The notes beneath the pieces are model-generated. The model made no database searches. It had not been told where the DNA came from and worked only from the letters and a program-made list of their open reading frames with translations. Below are positions 25,740 to 35,168 of a stretch of 64,000 nucleotides of DNA, piece by piece; position 1 is the first letter of the stretch; each line of letters begins with the position of its first letter. The position numbers were made by a program, and so were the translations under genes. The DNA is from an uncultured Lachnospiraceae bacterium (GTDB taxonomy: Bacteria > Bacillota > Clostridia > Lachnospirales > Lachnospiraceae): assembly GCA_951802115.1 (NCBI GenBank), contig CATOPL010000008.1:1-64000 (forward strand), written 5' to 3'.

Positions 25740-25801
25740 ATCGCTTACCTCTACTTTTTAATTCTACTCTGGTTACTTAGTTTATCGTCAGTTTTCCGTT
25801 T

Positions 25802-26992
25802 CTACAAAAGTTTTTTGAGAAAAGAAGTTCCGATCGTCCCGTCCGGCATGGCAACCCCGAAATTATCAGCCACAGTCGCTCCGATGACTGCAAAGGTATC
25901 CGCCTCCGGAAGTTCCCCATATCCCTGCATAGACGGCGACCAGGCAAGGAAAGGTACTTTTTCCCTGGTATGATCTGTTCCCGTGTAAGTAGGATCATTC
26001 CCATGATCGGCTGTAATAATCAAAAGATCCTTTTCCTGCAGCAGGTTCATCAGCACGCCCAGATTCCGATCAAATTTTTCAATCTCCTGGGCATAGCCTT
26101 CCGGATTCCTTCTGTGCCCCCACAAAGCATCAAAGTCCACCAGATTCACAAAGCACAGCCCATGAAACTCCTCTTTTGCTACCTCGACGGTCTGTTCCAT
26201 ACCTTGAACAGAACTGCTGGATTTTAACGCCCTGGTGATCCCTTCTCCATCAAAGATATCTTTGATCTTGCCTATGGAGATCACATCCAGTCCTGCTTCT
26301 TTCAATGCATCCAGTACGGTCCTGCCAAAAGGTTTGAGCGCATAATCATGACGGTTGCTGGTTCGTTTAAATTCTCCGCGCTTTTTGCCAACATAGGGTC
26401 TGGCAATCACTCTGCCCACTTTCCACTCATCCTTCATGGTAATTTCCCGGGCAATCTCACAGCAGCGATAGAGCTCTTCCAATCCGAAAGTGTCCTCGTT
26501 TCCGCAGATCTGCAGCACTGAATCTGCAGAAGTATAGACGATCATATTCCCTGTTGCAATCTCTTCCTCTGCCAGTTCCTCCAGAATCTCGGTCCCGCTG
26601 GCGCTTTTGTTTCCGATCACCTTTCTTCCTGTCTTTTCTTCCAGCTCCCTGATCAGTTCCGGCGGAAATCCCGTATCTGTAAAAGTTTTAAACGGCTGTT
26701 TTCCTTCCAGTCCCATCATTTCCCAGTGCCCTGTCATCGTATCTTTGCTGCAGCTCTTTTCATTCAGCTTCGTATAATATGCCAGCGGTTTTTCCAGCGG
26801 CTCCACCTGCTTTAAAGTACAAAGATTCGCCATTCCCAGCTTTCTCAGATTCGGCACTTCAAATTGATCTACAGACTCTGAAATGTGCTGCAGTGTATTT
26901 ACTCCTACATCTCCATATTCTCTGGAATCTTCCATCTCTCCTACACCCAGAGAATCCATAACAATTACAAATATACGATTATATTTCTCCAT
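25802..26992 (-). CDS. deoB: Phosphopentomutase
   Basis: The 396-residue enzyme interconverts (deoxy)ribose 1- and 5-phosphate. Alkaline-phosphatase-superfamily motifs are visible: the metal Asp in [12 protein letters not shown], the phosphorylated Thr in [38 protein letters not shown] and [11 protein letters not shown]. It receives ribose 1-phosphate from uridine phosphorylase, encoded in the same operon. Spacing to cdd is 21 nt. Confidence 0.96.
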   Translation of the reverse strand: MEKYNRIFVIVMDSLGVGEMEDSREYGDVGVNTLQHISESVDQFEVPNLRKLGMANLCTLKQVEPLEKPLAYYTKLNEKSCSKDTMTGHWEMMGLEGKQPFKTFTDTGFPPELIRELEEKTGRKVIGNKSASGTEILEELAEEEIATGNMIVYTSADSVLQICGNEDTFGLEELYRCCEIAREITMKDEWKVGRVIARPYVGKKRGEFKRTSNRHDYALKPFGRTVLDALKEAGLDVISIGKIKDIFDGEGITRALKSSSSVQGMEQTVEVAKEEFHGLCFVNLVDFDALWGHRRNPEGYAQEIEKFDRNLGVLMNLLQEKDLLIITADHGNDPTYTGTDHTREKVPFLAWSPSMQGYGELPEADTFAVIGATVADNFGVAMPDGTIGTSFLKKLL

Positions 26993-27013
26993 CTTTCTCT
27001 CCTTTTGGCAGAT

Positions 27014-27430
27014 TTACAGATTGTCAGGACCAAAGCCCAGAGGCAGAAGCTCCTTTAAACGGAATATCCGATACTGCTCCGTATCTACTGCCAGTATAAT
27101 TTCAAATTCTTCCGGATCGCAGAATTCCATCATAACCTGCCGGCATACGCCACAGGGCGGAGTATATTCTGTCAGTTCACCGTCTTTTCCACCCACTACA
27201 CAGATGGCGGAAAATTCCTTCACACCCTCACTGACGGCTTTAAAAAAGGCTGTACGTTCCGCACAGTTGGAAGGGGTATAGGCGGCATTTTCAATGTTGC
27301 ATCCTGTGAATAACATTCCGTTTTTTGCCAGCAGCGCCGCACCCACACAGAACCGGGAATACGGAGCATACGAATAAGCAAGCTGTTCTGTCGCTGCTTT
27401 GATCAGCTGCTGTATCTGTTTATTTTCCAT
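27014..27430 (-). CDS. cdd: Cytidine deaminase
   Basis: A 138-residue homotetrameric-type cytidine deaminase. The zinc ligands and catalytic Glu are in NCAERTAFFKA and PPCGVCRQVMMEF; NIENAAY binds the nucleoside. The start overlaps the udp stop by 1 nt. It converts cytidine to uridine for the phosphorylase encoded directly upstream. Confidence 0.96.
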   Translation of the reverse strand: MENKQIQQLIKAATEQLAYSYAPYSRFCVGAALLAKNGMLFTGCNIENAAYTPSNCAERTAFFKAVSEGVKEFSAICVVGGKDGELTEYTPPCGVCRQVMMEFCDPEEFEIILAVDTEQYRIFRLKELLPLGFGPDNL

Positions 27431-28212
27431 TATTTTCCCCTTTCCCGATCTGCTTTTATCAGCCTTCTGAGCGCTCCGACTGCCACCCTGATCGCCATAT
27501 CTGTATCATGAACAACCGGATTATCCAGACCCTCACGCTCCCGTTCCTGATTTGCTACTACCAGAAACGCGGAACCTACGCGTACATGCAGGGCGCTTGC
27601 CACTACAAACAAAGCTGCCGATTCCATTTCAGAAGCAAGACAGCCCAGACGTTTCCATGCCTCCCACTTATTGAGCAGTTCGTAACTCACCGGCATACAT
27701 TCCGGAGCATGCTGTCCGTAGAAAGCATCCTTGCACTGCACAACACCTGTGTGAAAATCTGTTTCATGTTCTTTTGCCGACGCAATCAGAGCATTGATCA
27801 CATCAATATCTGCTACTGCGGGGAACTCAACAGGTGCATATTCTTTACTTGTTCCTTCCATGCGGATCGCACCGGTTGCAATTACCAGATCACCGCTTTT
27901 TACGTCCAGCTGCATCCCACCGCAGGTACCTACACGAACAAACGTATCTGCTCCTGCTTTAACCAGCTCTTCCATAGCGATAGACGCAGATGGTCCTCCG
28001 ATCCCGGTGGATGTCACACTGACTTTTACACCATCCAGAAAACCTGTATATGTCACATACTCCCGACTGTCTGCCACAAGTCTGGCATCGTCAAAATATT
28101 TTGCAATTTTCGCGCATCTCTTGGGATCGCCCGGCAGAATCACATATTTTCCGACCTCGCCTTCACCTACCTGAATATGGTATTGTCTTCCTGTGCCTTC
28201 TGAATACTTCAT
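27430..28212 (-). CDS. udp: Uridine phosphorylase
   Basis: The 260-residue NP-1 family nucleoside phosphorylase splits uridine into uracil and ribose 1-phosphate. Family features are [14 protein letters not shown], the phosphate/ribose segments [22 protein letters not shown] and RVGTCGG, and SEMESAALF with the ribose-binding Glu. The [10 protein letters not shown] loop favours Udp over purine nucleoside phosphorylase. The start at 28212 has GGAGG 6 nt upstream. The three genes udp-cdd-deoB make up a pyrimidine-nucleoside salvage set. Confidence 0.93.
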   Translation of the reverse strand: MKYSEGTGRQYHIQVGEGEVGKYVILPGDPKRCAKIAKYFDDARLVADSREYVTYTGFLDGVKVSVTSTGIGGPSASIAMEELVKAGADTFVRVGTCGGMQLDVKSGDLVIATGAIRMEGTSKEYAPVEFPAVADIDVINALIASAKEHETDFHTGVVQCKDAFYGQHAPECMPVSYELLNKWEAWKRLGCLASEMESAALFVVASALHVRVGSAFLVVANQEREREGLDNPVVHDTDMAIRVAVGALRRLIKADRERGK

Positions 28213-28240
28213 CTTTTTCCTCCTTTTTTCACACTCCAAC

Positions 28241-29560
28241 CTATGGTCTCAGAGCTTCTTCCTGCAGCTGATCCAGTTTCTGCATGCACTCGTCTACAGA
28301 TGCCCCGTTCAGCAGTTCTCTTACCAGCAGACAAACATTTCCCCATTGCTCTACATTCATATTAGGATTAGATCCCAGCACATAGACACCCTCATTCACC
28401 CGGTCATTCAAAGGCTTTAATGCGTCAATGCAGTCCACCGTTACATTTTTAGAAGGAGAGATCACCTGATTATTATCTGCATACAGCTGCAAAGCCTCAT
28501 CTGAAAGTATTACATCCAGCGTTTTCATGGCATCCTCCAGATGCTCAGCCCCTGCAACAATGCCATATCCTGTGATTGTCACCACAGGCATTGGCCCGCG
28601 GTCACTCGGAAAACCAGTTACTTTCATGTTAAAATCCGGACTTCCATAAGCAGTATCTGCGTTGGCCGCTCCCCAGTATGCCATCACAACCGGCGTTTTC
28701 TGCGCCAGAAAATCCTCTCTTTCCCCCTCAATCGCCTCAGACTCGTATGCTTTTTGTGCATCAAGATAGCCTTTGTCGATCAATTCCTGCAAAAATTCAA
28801 AACCGGGTCGCATATAATCGCTGTATTTTCTCTCCCCGCTGTTCAGCGCCGCAATCTCCTCCGTTGTATGACCTCCGTTGTACAGATCCGCGTACGCCTG
28901 CGCAAACACAAAGTTTTCCAGCCACCAGCGATTGGCGCCTATAGGTGTCTCAATCCCGTTTTTCTGAAATACCCGGCAGCATTCCAGAAATTCTTCGGGA
29001 CTTTCCGGAAGCGAAAGTCCATACTCTTTAAACAAATCCTCGTTCAAAAACAGACCATGCGCCACCACTTCCTGGGGAATCGCAACCAGCTTCCCATCAA
29101 CTGTCGCTCCCGTCTTTACCACTTCTCTTAAGTTCTCTGCCGCGTCCAGACCGGACAAATCAACCAGCAGACCTTCTGTACCCAACACCTGAATCACATC
29201 CGGATTCAGCAGATAAAAGTCATCCATTTTATTGCGTACCCTGTCCATGACCACATCATCATAAGTTTTATCCTGATAGTCGTCCGCCGTATAAGTCCTG
29301 TAATTCACGGTCAGACCCAGCTTTTTTTCCGCCATCAGAACCGTCTTTTCCTGTGCTGTTTTCGAAACATTGTCTGCATTCGGATCTGATTTCCCTATCG
29401 GACAGAACAAATTTACCACTCTTTTCTCTTCATTGGTGGAATCTGCCAGATTGATGCTCTCATCTTCTTTCTGTCCGCATCCGGCCAGCGCCAGAATCAC
29501 CGCTCCCGCAATCAGAAAGCACCGCCACTTATGAGATTTTTTTCCCACACCTTTTTTCAT
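28241..29560 (-). CDS. Extracellular solute-binding lipoprotein paired with sensor kinase
   Basis: The 439-residue protein has a lipoprotein signal (basic [12 protein letters not shown], hydrophobic core, lipobox LALAGC with Cys near residue 28). The mature part is a family-1 (MalE-like) bilobal sugar-binding fold: NLFCPIG strand, [28 protein letters not shown] hinge, [12 protein letters not shown] and [19 protein letters not shown]. No ABC permease or ATPase gene is adjacent. It starts 2 nt after the hybrid kinase stop and is followed by nucleoside-salvage genes. A ligand-sensing role for the kinase is the simplest inference; uptake with a distant permease is the alternative. Ligand unknown. 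Confidence 0.85.
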   Translation of the reverse strand: MKKGVGKKSHKWRCFLIAGAVILALAGCGQKEDESINLADSTNEEKRVVNLFCPIGKSDPNADNVSKTAQEKTVLMAEKKLGLTVNYRTYTADDYQDKTYDDVVMDRVRNKMDDFYLLNPDVIQVLGTEGLLVDLSGLDAAENLREVVKTGATVDGKLVAIPQEVVAHGLFLNEDLFKEYGLSLPESPEEFLECCRVFQKNGIETPIGANRWWLENFVFAQAYADLYNGGHTTEEIAALNSGERKYSDYMRPGFEFLQELIDKGYLDAQKAYESEAIEGEREDFLAQKTPVVMAYWGAANADTAYGSPDFNMKVTGFPSDRGPMPVVTITGYGIVAGAEHLEDAMKTLDVILSDEALQLYADNNQVISPSKNVTVDCIDALKPLNDRVNEGVYVLGSNPNMNVEQWGNVCLLVRELLNGASVDECMQKLDQLQEEALRP

Positions 29561-29562
29561 TT

Positions 29563-31746
29563 TTATTTTTCCCCATGTAAATGATGATGAATCGTTTTCT
29601 TTAAAATATCCATATCGATCGGTTTTGCTACATGTGCATCCATACCTGCATTCAGAGCGTCTTTGACATCCTCCGCGAATGCATTTGCAGTCATGGCGAC
29701 AATCAATATCCTTTTTGCATCTTCACGCTCCAGCATGCGAATTGCTTTTGTGGCCTCAAAGCCATTCATAACCGGCATCTGAACATCCATCAAAACCGCA
29801 TCAAATTCGTTCACCTTTGCATGCTCAAATCTTTTCAGCGCCAAAGAACCATTCTCTGTAATTTCACAGGTTGCAGATTCCATCTCCAAAAGCTCTTTTA
29901 AGATCTCTGCATTAATTTCATTATCTTCCGCCACCAAGAAATGCAGACCCTGCAGCACATGCTCCGTATCTTCCTCCATCTCCTGAGTGCTGTCCGGCTT
30001 CTTATGCCTTCCTTCCTGAATTCGAAGTTCCAGATCTACGCCGAAAAGACTTCCCCGGCCAACTTTGCTGGTGACCTCTATTGTTCCCCCCATCAGCTCA
30101 ACAATACTTTTAGTGATCGCCATGCCCAGTCCTGTTCCCTGAACTTTATTTGTGGTACTGTTTTCTGCCCTCGTAAACGCATCAAACAGGATTTCCTGAT
30201 ATTCCGGCGTCATACCGTATCCGTTGTCTTCCACCTCGATCCGGATATGCTCATACTGGCTGGAATGCTGCTCAAGTCCAATGATACGCAGCCACAGTTT
30301 TCCTCCCTCCTGCGTATATTTCACCGCATTTGAAAGCAGATTAAGCAATACCTGGTTAAGCCTCGTCTCATCGCCAACCAGCTCTTCATATCGGATTCCC
30401 GTCACTGAAATATCAAAAGACTGCTTTTTTTCCTTTGCCATCGGACGGATAATCGCATCAATCGAAGATACCATATCTTTTAACGAAAAGTCTCCGATCG
30501 ACAGTACCATTTTCCCGCTCTCAATTTTCGAAACATCAAGAACATCATTGATCAGGCCAAGCAGATGTTTTCCGGATGAAGTAATCTTCTTTGTATATTC
30601 CCTGACTTTTACCGGATTATCTGCATCTCTTGCGAGCAGTGTCGTAAATCCCAGAATTGCGTTCATCGGAGTACGGATGTCATGGGACATATTGGAAAGG
30701 AACATGGTTTTGGAATTATTGGCCGCCTTTGCTGCCTGCAATGCTTCTGCCAGCCGGACGTTGTGAAGCTCACGTTCGCTTTCCCTTTCCTTTCTGATTT
30801 TTTCTCTCTGTTTTTCACCAAGGAAATACAGTAAACAACAGAAGAAAAAGGCAGCCAGCATCACAGCCACTACGATCATAATATTTTGGTTAACGGCACT
30901 TCCTTCCCTCTGAATAGCCTCAATCGGCGCATAGCCAACCAGATAAACCGTTCCCCCGTTGACTGCCCACATATAAATCAGCGATTCTTTTTTCAGTATA
31001 TCATGATAAAACATCAGATTTCTTCCGTCTCTGATACATACAGAGACTTCGTTTTGAATCGCCTCTTCCATAATATTGTTTGCCCGATAAAAATCTGCAA
31101 GATCCAGATCTCCCGCAATCCTCTCTCCAACCCTTTTGGGCTTTAAAACAAAGCGCTCGCTTGTCGCGTCCATCAGATAGAGCGTTGCATTATTATTGTA
31201 AAACCGCTCCGGCAGTATATTATCAAAAGATTCATAAATATATTCCACATACAGCATCCCCGTCTCTCTGCCGTCTTTCAGAACCGGACATTTCATTGTA
31301 TATGCCCAGCTTCCCATATCATTCAAATAAGACGCAGAGACTGGAAGACCGGCTGCCACACTGTCTGCAGAAAATACAAGACCTTTTTCCGAAAACACTT
31401 CTCCTGTATTGGAGATTCCCTCTGTCTCTCCTGACCATACAAGGGACATCTTCGCAATCGTTTTATTCCTTTCGTATGATAGGATGAACCCTTCCGGATC
31501 TTCCAAAACCGAAAGCTCCTCTGCAATCAGTTTCTGAAATTCAGCTTCTCTGTTCAGCATCGCCTCCACGGTACCCTGAATCAGATTCAGATTTTCTTCC
31601 AGGTTATTGATCGCAGATACCGACATCTCCTTTGTTATTTTTTCTGATACCGTAAATACCACACTGCCCAAAATACAGAAAACAACCAGAATTAAAAATA
31701 CAAAAAATCTTCTGGTATCTTTTTTCACAAAATATTTCATCTCCAT
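29563..31746 (-). CDS. Hybrid sensor histidine kinase with receiver domain
   Basis: The 727-residue protein has a membrane segment at about 14-35, a roughly 250-residue extracytoplasmic sensor of Cache-like size, a second membrane segment at about 290-310, then a coiled coil. HisKA follows with the phosphorylated His in LSNMSHDIRTPMNAI, then HATPase_c (N box LNQVLLNLLSNAVKYT, DNGYGM, GTGLGM), and a C-terminal receiver with the phospho-acceptor Asp in FDAVLMDVQMPVMNG and Lys in VAKPID. There is no DNA-binding output and no response regulator nearby, so the phosphate must pass to a distant partner. The gene heads an operon with a binding lipoprotein and udp-cdd-deoB. No clear Shine-Dalgarno sequence could be found. 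Confidence 0.9.
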   Translation of the reverse strand: MEMKYFVKKDTRRFFVFLILVVFCILGSVVFTVSEKITKEMSVSAINNLEENLNLIQGTVEAMLNREAEFQKLIAEELSVLEDPEGFILSYERNKTIAKMSLVWSGETEGISNTGEVFSEKGLVFSADSVAAGLPVSASYLNDMGSWAYTMKCPVLKDGRETGMLYVEYIYESFDNILPERFYNNNATLYLMDATSERFVLKPKRVGERIAGDLDLADFYRANNIMEEAIQNEVSVCIRDGRNLMFYHDILKKESLIYMWAVNGGTVYLVGYAPIEAIQREGSAVNQNIMIVVAVMLAAFFFCCLLYFLGEKQREKIRKERESERELHNVRLAEALQAAKAANNSKTMFLSNMSHDIRTPMNAILGFTTLLARDADNPVKVREYTKKITSSGKHLLGLINDVLDVSKIESGKMVLSIGDFSLKDMVSSIDAIIRPMAKEKKQSFDISVTGIRYEELVGDETRLNQVLLNLLSNAVKYTQEGGKLWLRIIGLEQHSSQYEHIRIEVEDNGYGMTPEYQEILFDAFTRAENSTTNKVQGTGLGMAITKSIVELMGGTIEVTSKVGRGSLFGVDLELRIQEGRHKKPDSTQEMEEDTEHVLQGLHFLVAEDNEINAEILKELLEMESATCEITENGSLALKRFEHAKVNEFDAVLMDVQMPVMNGFEATKAIRMLEREDAKRILIVAMTANAFAEDVKDALNAGMDAHVAKPIDMDILKKTIHHHLHGEK

Positions 31747-32112
31747 TGCTATATCTGATTTTTCTCATAACTTCCCGAGAGACCCTCTCTGTGATATCTC
31801 CCCGTTACAGACTTCACCTGTCATTCCGATTACAGACACAATCCGGAATAACTAAAATTATCATATCATTTTTACACTGAAAAAGAAAGCTGAATTTCAC
31901 AGTTCTCTCCCTTACACCCGTCTGGTGACTGCCAACCGGTCATCGCCAGATCAATCAGAATCAGACCACCTAAAACTGCCGGCTCCGTACATAAAATATT
32001 CTTACGGAACTACTAATGTTCAATAAGGTATGTTATAATTATTCTATCATCTGGCAGAGCGAACACCCAGCGTCTGCACAGATTCCAATGAACCTGAAAG
32101 GGGATCATCACC
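31747..32112. other. Divergent intergenic region, kinase operon versus DUF885
   Basis: About 366 nt. A TATAAT lies at 32034-32039 upstream of the DUF885 gene, but its -35 (TACTAA) is poor. A hairpin-forming stretch occurs around 31922-31952. No ORF or RNA gene is supportable. Confidence 0.4.
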
Positions 32113-33900
32113 ATGTATGGCAAAAAAACGTGCTTTATTAAAATATCTGCACCCATTCTAAGCGTTTCACTGTTTCTTACCGGCTGTATACAGAAAATGC
32201 CAGAGACAGCATCCGGCAGCCCTTTGCCTTCTGCTCCAGCAGCCGAAGAACGGCTGCTGGAAATGATCGATAATATGTTTTATGACACCGTTACCAGCTC
32301 CGGGCTGACCATGCATTCCATGCTGACAGACCCGGAAGCATACGGAATCACAGAATACCCGGATACACTGGGAGACTACAGTCTGCAAAACATAAAAGAC
32401 AACTACGCCGAACTGCAGGAAGACTACCAGGAACTCCTCGCCATCAACCGTGAAGAACTGCCTTTGTCATTACAGACAGACTATGATATCCTTCTGGAAT
32501 ATATGGAAACTGAGCAGGAAGGAGAAAAATTTCTTCTCTATGACTATCCTTTTTCCTCCGTCAGCGGTGTTCAGGTAGAACTTCCTATTGTCCTTGCAGA
32601 ATACAGTTTCCGGACTCCGGAAGATGTAGAACATTATCTGAGTATTCTCTCTTCTATAGATGAATATTACCTGCAGCTTCTGGCATATGTACAGGCGCAG
32701 GAAGAGGCCGGCATTTTTCTCTCTGACCAGACAATCGACGGCGTCATCGATTCCTGCCGGATCTATCTGGATTCCCCGGAAAACAGTATGATGTCAGAAA
32801 CGTTTATCTCCAGACTTGACAGTCTGTCAGAGCTGTCTTTGGAAGAACGTGAGAGCTTCATCGCCAGAAATGAAGAAATACTGAAAAATGATTTTACAGA
32901 CGCCTACACTGCCCTGACAGATGGATTACAGGAACTGAAAGGAAATTCAGAGTTTCCCGTCGGAGTTTCTTCCCTTCCGGACGGCAGAGCATACTATGAA
33001 TATCTGCTGAAATCTTCTACATATACCTCCTATCAGACTCCGGAAGAATTAAAAGACGCCATCGTAAAAAGAATGCAGGATGAACTGGAGACCGTCCGCG
33101 AACAGATCACGGAAAATCCGGATCTGATCCACGATCTCTACCAGTTCGATTTTTCTGTCCAGGATCCGGAGGAAGCACTGAACGATCTGCAGAAAAAACT
33201 GCTTGCAGATTTTCCGGAAGTTCCTGCATATACGTATGAAATCCGCATGCTCCCCAAGGCACTGGAACCTTACTCAAGTCCTGCTTTTTATCTGACCCCT
33301 CCAATTGACACACAGAATGAAAATTTCATCTATATCAACCAGTCATCGGTTGCAGCCCGCCACGATATCTATACTGTTATGGCTCATGAAGGTTACCCAG
33401 GACACCTGTATCAGTGCAATTATTTCAATACGGTCAACAGCAGCCGTCTGCGCGCACTGATGAATTTTTCCTGTTATGTAGAAGGCTGGGCCACCTATGT
33501 CCAATATCTGGCCTACCAGTGGGATGAAAACGCCAGTCCGGAACTGGCAAAACTGCTCGCAGTCAATGAATCTGCTTATCTCGCACTTTACGCGCTTGTC
33601 GATTATCAGATCAATTATGAAGGCATGGATCTGACCGAACTGGAACAGTTTATGAAAAATTCTTTTGGTATCAGCAGTCCGGAAGCTGCCGGCACTCTTT
33701 ATCAGATCGTCTGTGAAGACCCGGCCAACTATATGAAATATTATGTGGGTTATCTGGAGATTTCACAAATGCGTGAGGAAGCAGAAAGAACTCTGAAAAA
33801 TGATTTCAATGTCAAAGAATTTCATACATTCCTTCTGGACTTTGGACCGGCTCCTTTTTCACTGATATGGGAACATTTTCATAAATGGCTCCTTTTATAA
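32113..33900 (+). CDS. DUF885 family lipoprotein, putative zinc peptidase
   Basis: The 595-residue protein has a lipoprotein signal peptide (SLFLTGC, Cys near residue 25) and a full-length DUF885 domain. The signature HEGYPGH, in TVMAHEGYPGHLYQ, resembles an HExxH-type zinc site, and the downstream Glu in FSCYVEGWATYVQYLA is the usual third ligand. DUF885 members are thought to be carboxypeptidase-like peptidases; substrate unknown. The N-terminal region of the domain is highly acidic. AAGGGG precedes the ATG. Monocistronic. Confidence 0.85.
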   Translation: MYGKKTCFIKISAPILSVSLFLTGCIQKMPETASGSPLPSAPAAEERLLEMIDNMFYDTVTSSGLTMHSMLTDPEAYGITEYPDTLGDYSLQNIKDNYAELQEDYQELLAINREELPLSLQTDYDILLEYMETEQEGEKFLLYDYPFSSVSGVQVELPIVLAEYSFRTPEDVEHYLSILSSIDEYYLQLLAYVQAQEEAGIFLSDQTIDGVIDSCRIYLDSPENSMMSETFISRLDSLSELSLEERESFIARNEEILKNDFTDAYTALTDGLQELKGNSEFPVGVSSLPDGRAYYEYLLKSSTYTSYQTPEELKDAIVKRMQDELETVREQITENPDLIHDLYQFDFSVQDPEEALNDLQKKLLADFPEVPAYTYEIRMLPKALEPYSSPAFYLTPPIDTQNENFIYINQSSVAARHDIYTVMAHEGYPGHLYQCNYFNTVNSSRLRALMNFSCYVEGWATYVQYLAYQWDENASPELAKLLAVNESAYLALYALVDYQINYEGMDLTELEQFMKNSFGISSPEAAGTLYQIVCEDPANYMKYYVGYLEISQMREEAERTLKNDFNVKEFHTFLLDFGPAPFSLIWEHFHKWLLL

Positions 33901-33973
33901 CAGTATCCTGCCGGTTTTATCTGTTCCAGAGGGACTCCCTTTTGGCAACCTAGAGCGTGTATACTTCGCCGTC

Positions 33974-34051
33974 TTTTGACGGCCGGCAGCGTTAACGTCA
34001 GTCGGCATACATCCAGCACACCTCATTCCGTTACCCTGCCGGCCGTCAAAA
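33974..34051. repeat. 16-bp perfect inverted repeat between DUF885 and ddh
   Basis: TTTTGACGGCCGGCAG at 33974-33989 pairs exactly with CTGCCGGCCGTCAAAA at 34036-34051, separated by 46 nt. It lies between converging genes and is larger than a standard terminator. A miniature insertion or shared terminator is possible. Confidence 0.6.
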
Positions 34052-34105
34052 TCCGGTCTCTAAGATCCGAAAAAACTTGTGTCCGTTTTTGTCTGTTACA
34101 AAATA

Positions 34106-35092
34106 CTACAGCAGCGAAGCCCGCAGCTCTTCTGCACTTTTTGCACTCAGATAAGACGGCGCAATATCAAAAACGGTCCTGCAGCCGCTCTGTCCTTCCG
34201 ACGCCAGCCGGTATGCTGCTCTTGCATATGCCACGATGACGCTGGAAGTAAATTCCGGGTTGGAATCCAGCTTCAGACTGTACTCGATTAAATGGTGATG
34301 TTCCTTCTGCCAGCCGGTGACGCCGCTGCGCAGCACAAAACCTCCATGAGGAATCCCGCTGTGGTTTTTCTTTAATTCTTCCTCACTGATAAAATGTACC
34401 GTCGTATCATAGTCTGCAAAATAATTGGGCATCGTTTTGATTTCCCGCTCTACTCTATCAGCATCAGCGCCCTCTTCTAAAACCACAAAACACTCTCTGG
34501 TATGTTTCTGTCTCGTAGTGAGCTGAGGATTTTCACCGCTTCTGACCGCTGACAGCGCAGACTCCACCGGAATGGTGTATTGTTTTCCGTCTTTTACGCC
34601 TTCAATCCGCCGGATAGCGTCTGAATGTCCCTGACTCACTCCCCTCCCCCAGAAAGTGTAATCCTTCCCTTCCGGAAGAATTGCTTCTGCATACATACGG
34701 CTCAGAGAGAACATTCCCGGATCCCACCCCACAGAGATCAACGCCACTTTTCCTGACTGTTTCGCCGCCGCGTCCACTGCCGCAAAATGCTCCGGTATCT
34801 TTGCATGCGTATCAAAGCTGTCTATTACATGAAACAGTTTTGCACATTCCGGCGTCTGTCGGGGAAGATCCGAAGCACTGCCGCCGCAGATAATCATTAC
34901 ATCAATCCGATTCTTCCACTGTTCCATATCGCTGACTCTGCATACCTCTGCCGTTTCCGTAAGAATCTTCACTTCTTTCGGATCTCTTCTTGTAAATACT
35001 GCCACCAGTTCCATATCCGGATTCTGCCTGACTGCACACTCCACACCGCGTCCCAGATTTCCATAGCCTGTAATTCCAATCTTAATACTCAT
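34106..35092 (-). CDS. ddh: meso-Diaminopimelate dehydrogenase
   Basis: The 328-residue enzyme makes meso-DAP in one step from tetrahydrodipicolinate, ammonia and NADPH. The Rossmann motif is GITGYGNLGRGVE, followed by AVFTRRDP. Substrate-pocket segments are CGGSASDLP, DSFDTHAKIPEH, SVGWDPGMFSLSR, WGRGVSQGHSDAIRRIEGV and the C-terminal NPEFTSSVIVAYARA. It implies DAP-type peptidoglycan and lysine synthesis by the dehydrogenase route. Good Shine-Dalgarno (AGGAGG) 8-10 nt upstream. Confidence 0.95.
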   Translation of the reverse strand: MSIKIGITGYGNLGRGVECAVRQNPDMELVAVFTRRDPKEVKILTETAEVCRVSDMEQWKNRIDVMIICGGSASDLPRQTPECAKLFHVIDSFDTHAKIPEHFAAVDAAAKQSGKVALISVGWDPGMFSLSRMYAEAILPEGKDYTFWGRGVSQGHSDAIRRIEGVKDGKQYTIPVESALSAVRSGENPQLTTRQKHTRECFVVLEEGADADRVEREIKTMPNYFADYDTTVHFISEEELKKNHSGIPHGGFVLRSGVTGWQKEHHHLIEYSLKLDSNPEFTSSVIVAYARAAYRLASEGQSGCRTVFDIAPSYLSAKSAEELRASLL

Positions 35093-35168
35093 CTTTCTCT
35101 ACCTCCTGTTAAATTCTGCTCCTGCCCGGAAAGCCCAAAAAGCAGATGACATTTTACATTTTCTGTCT

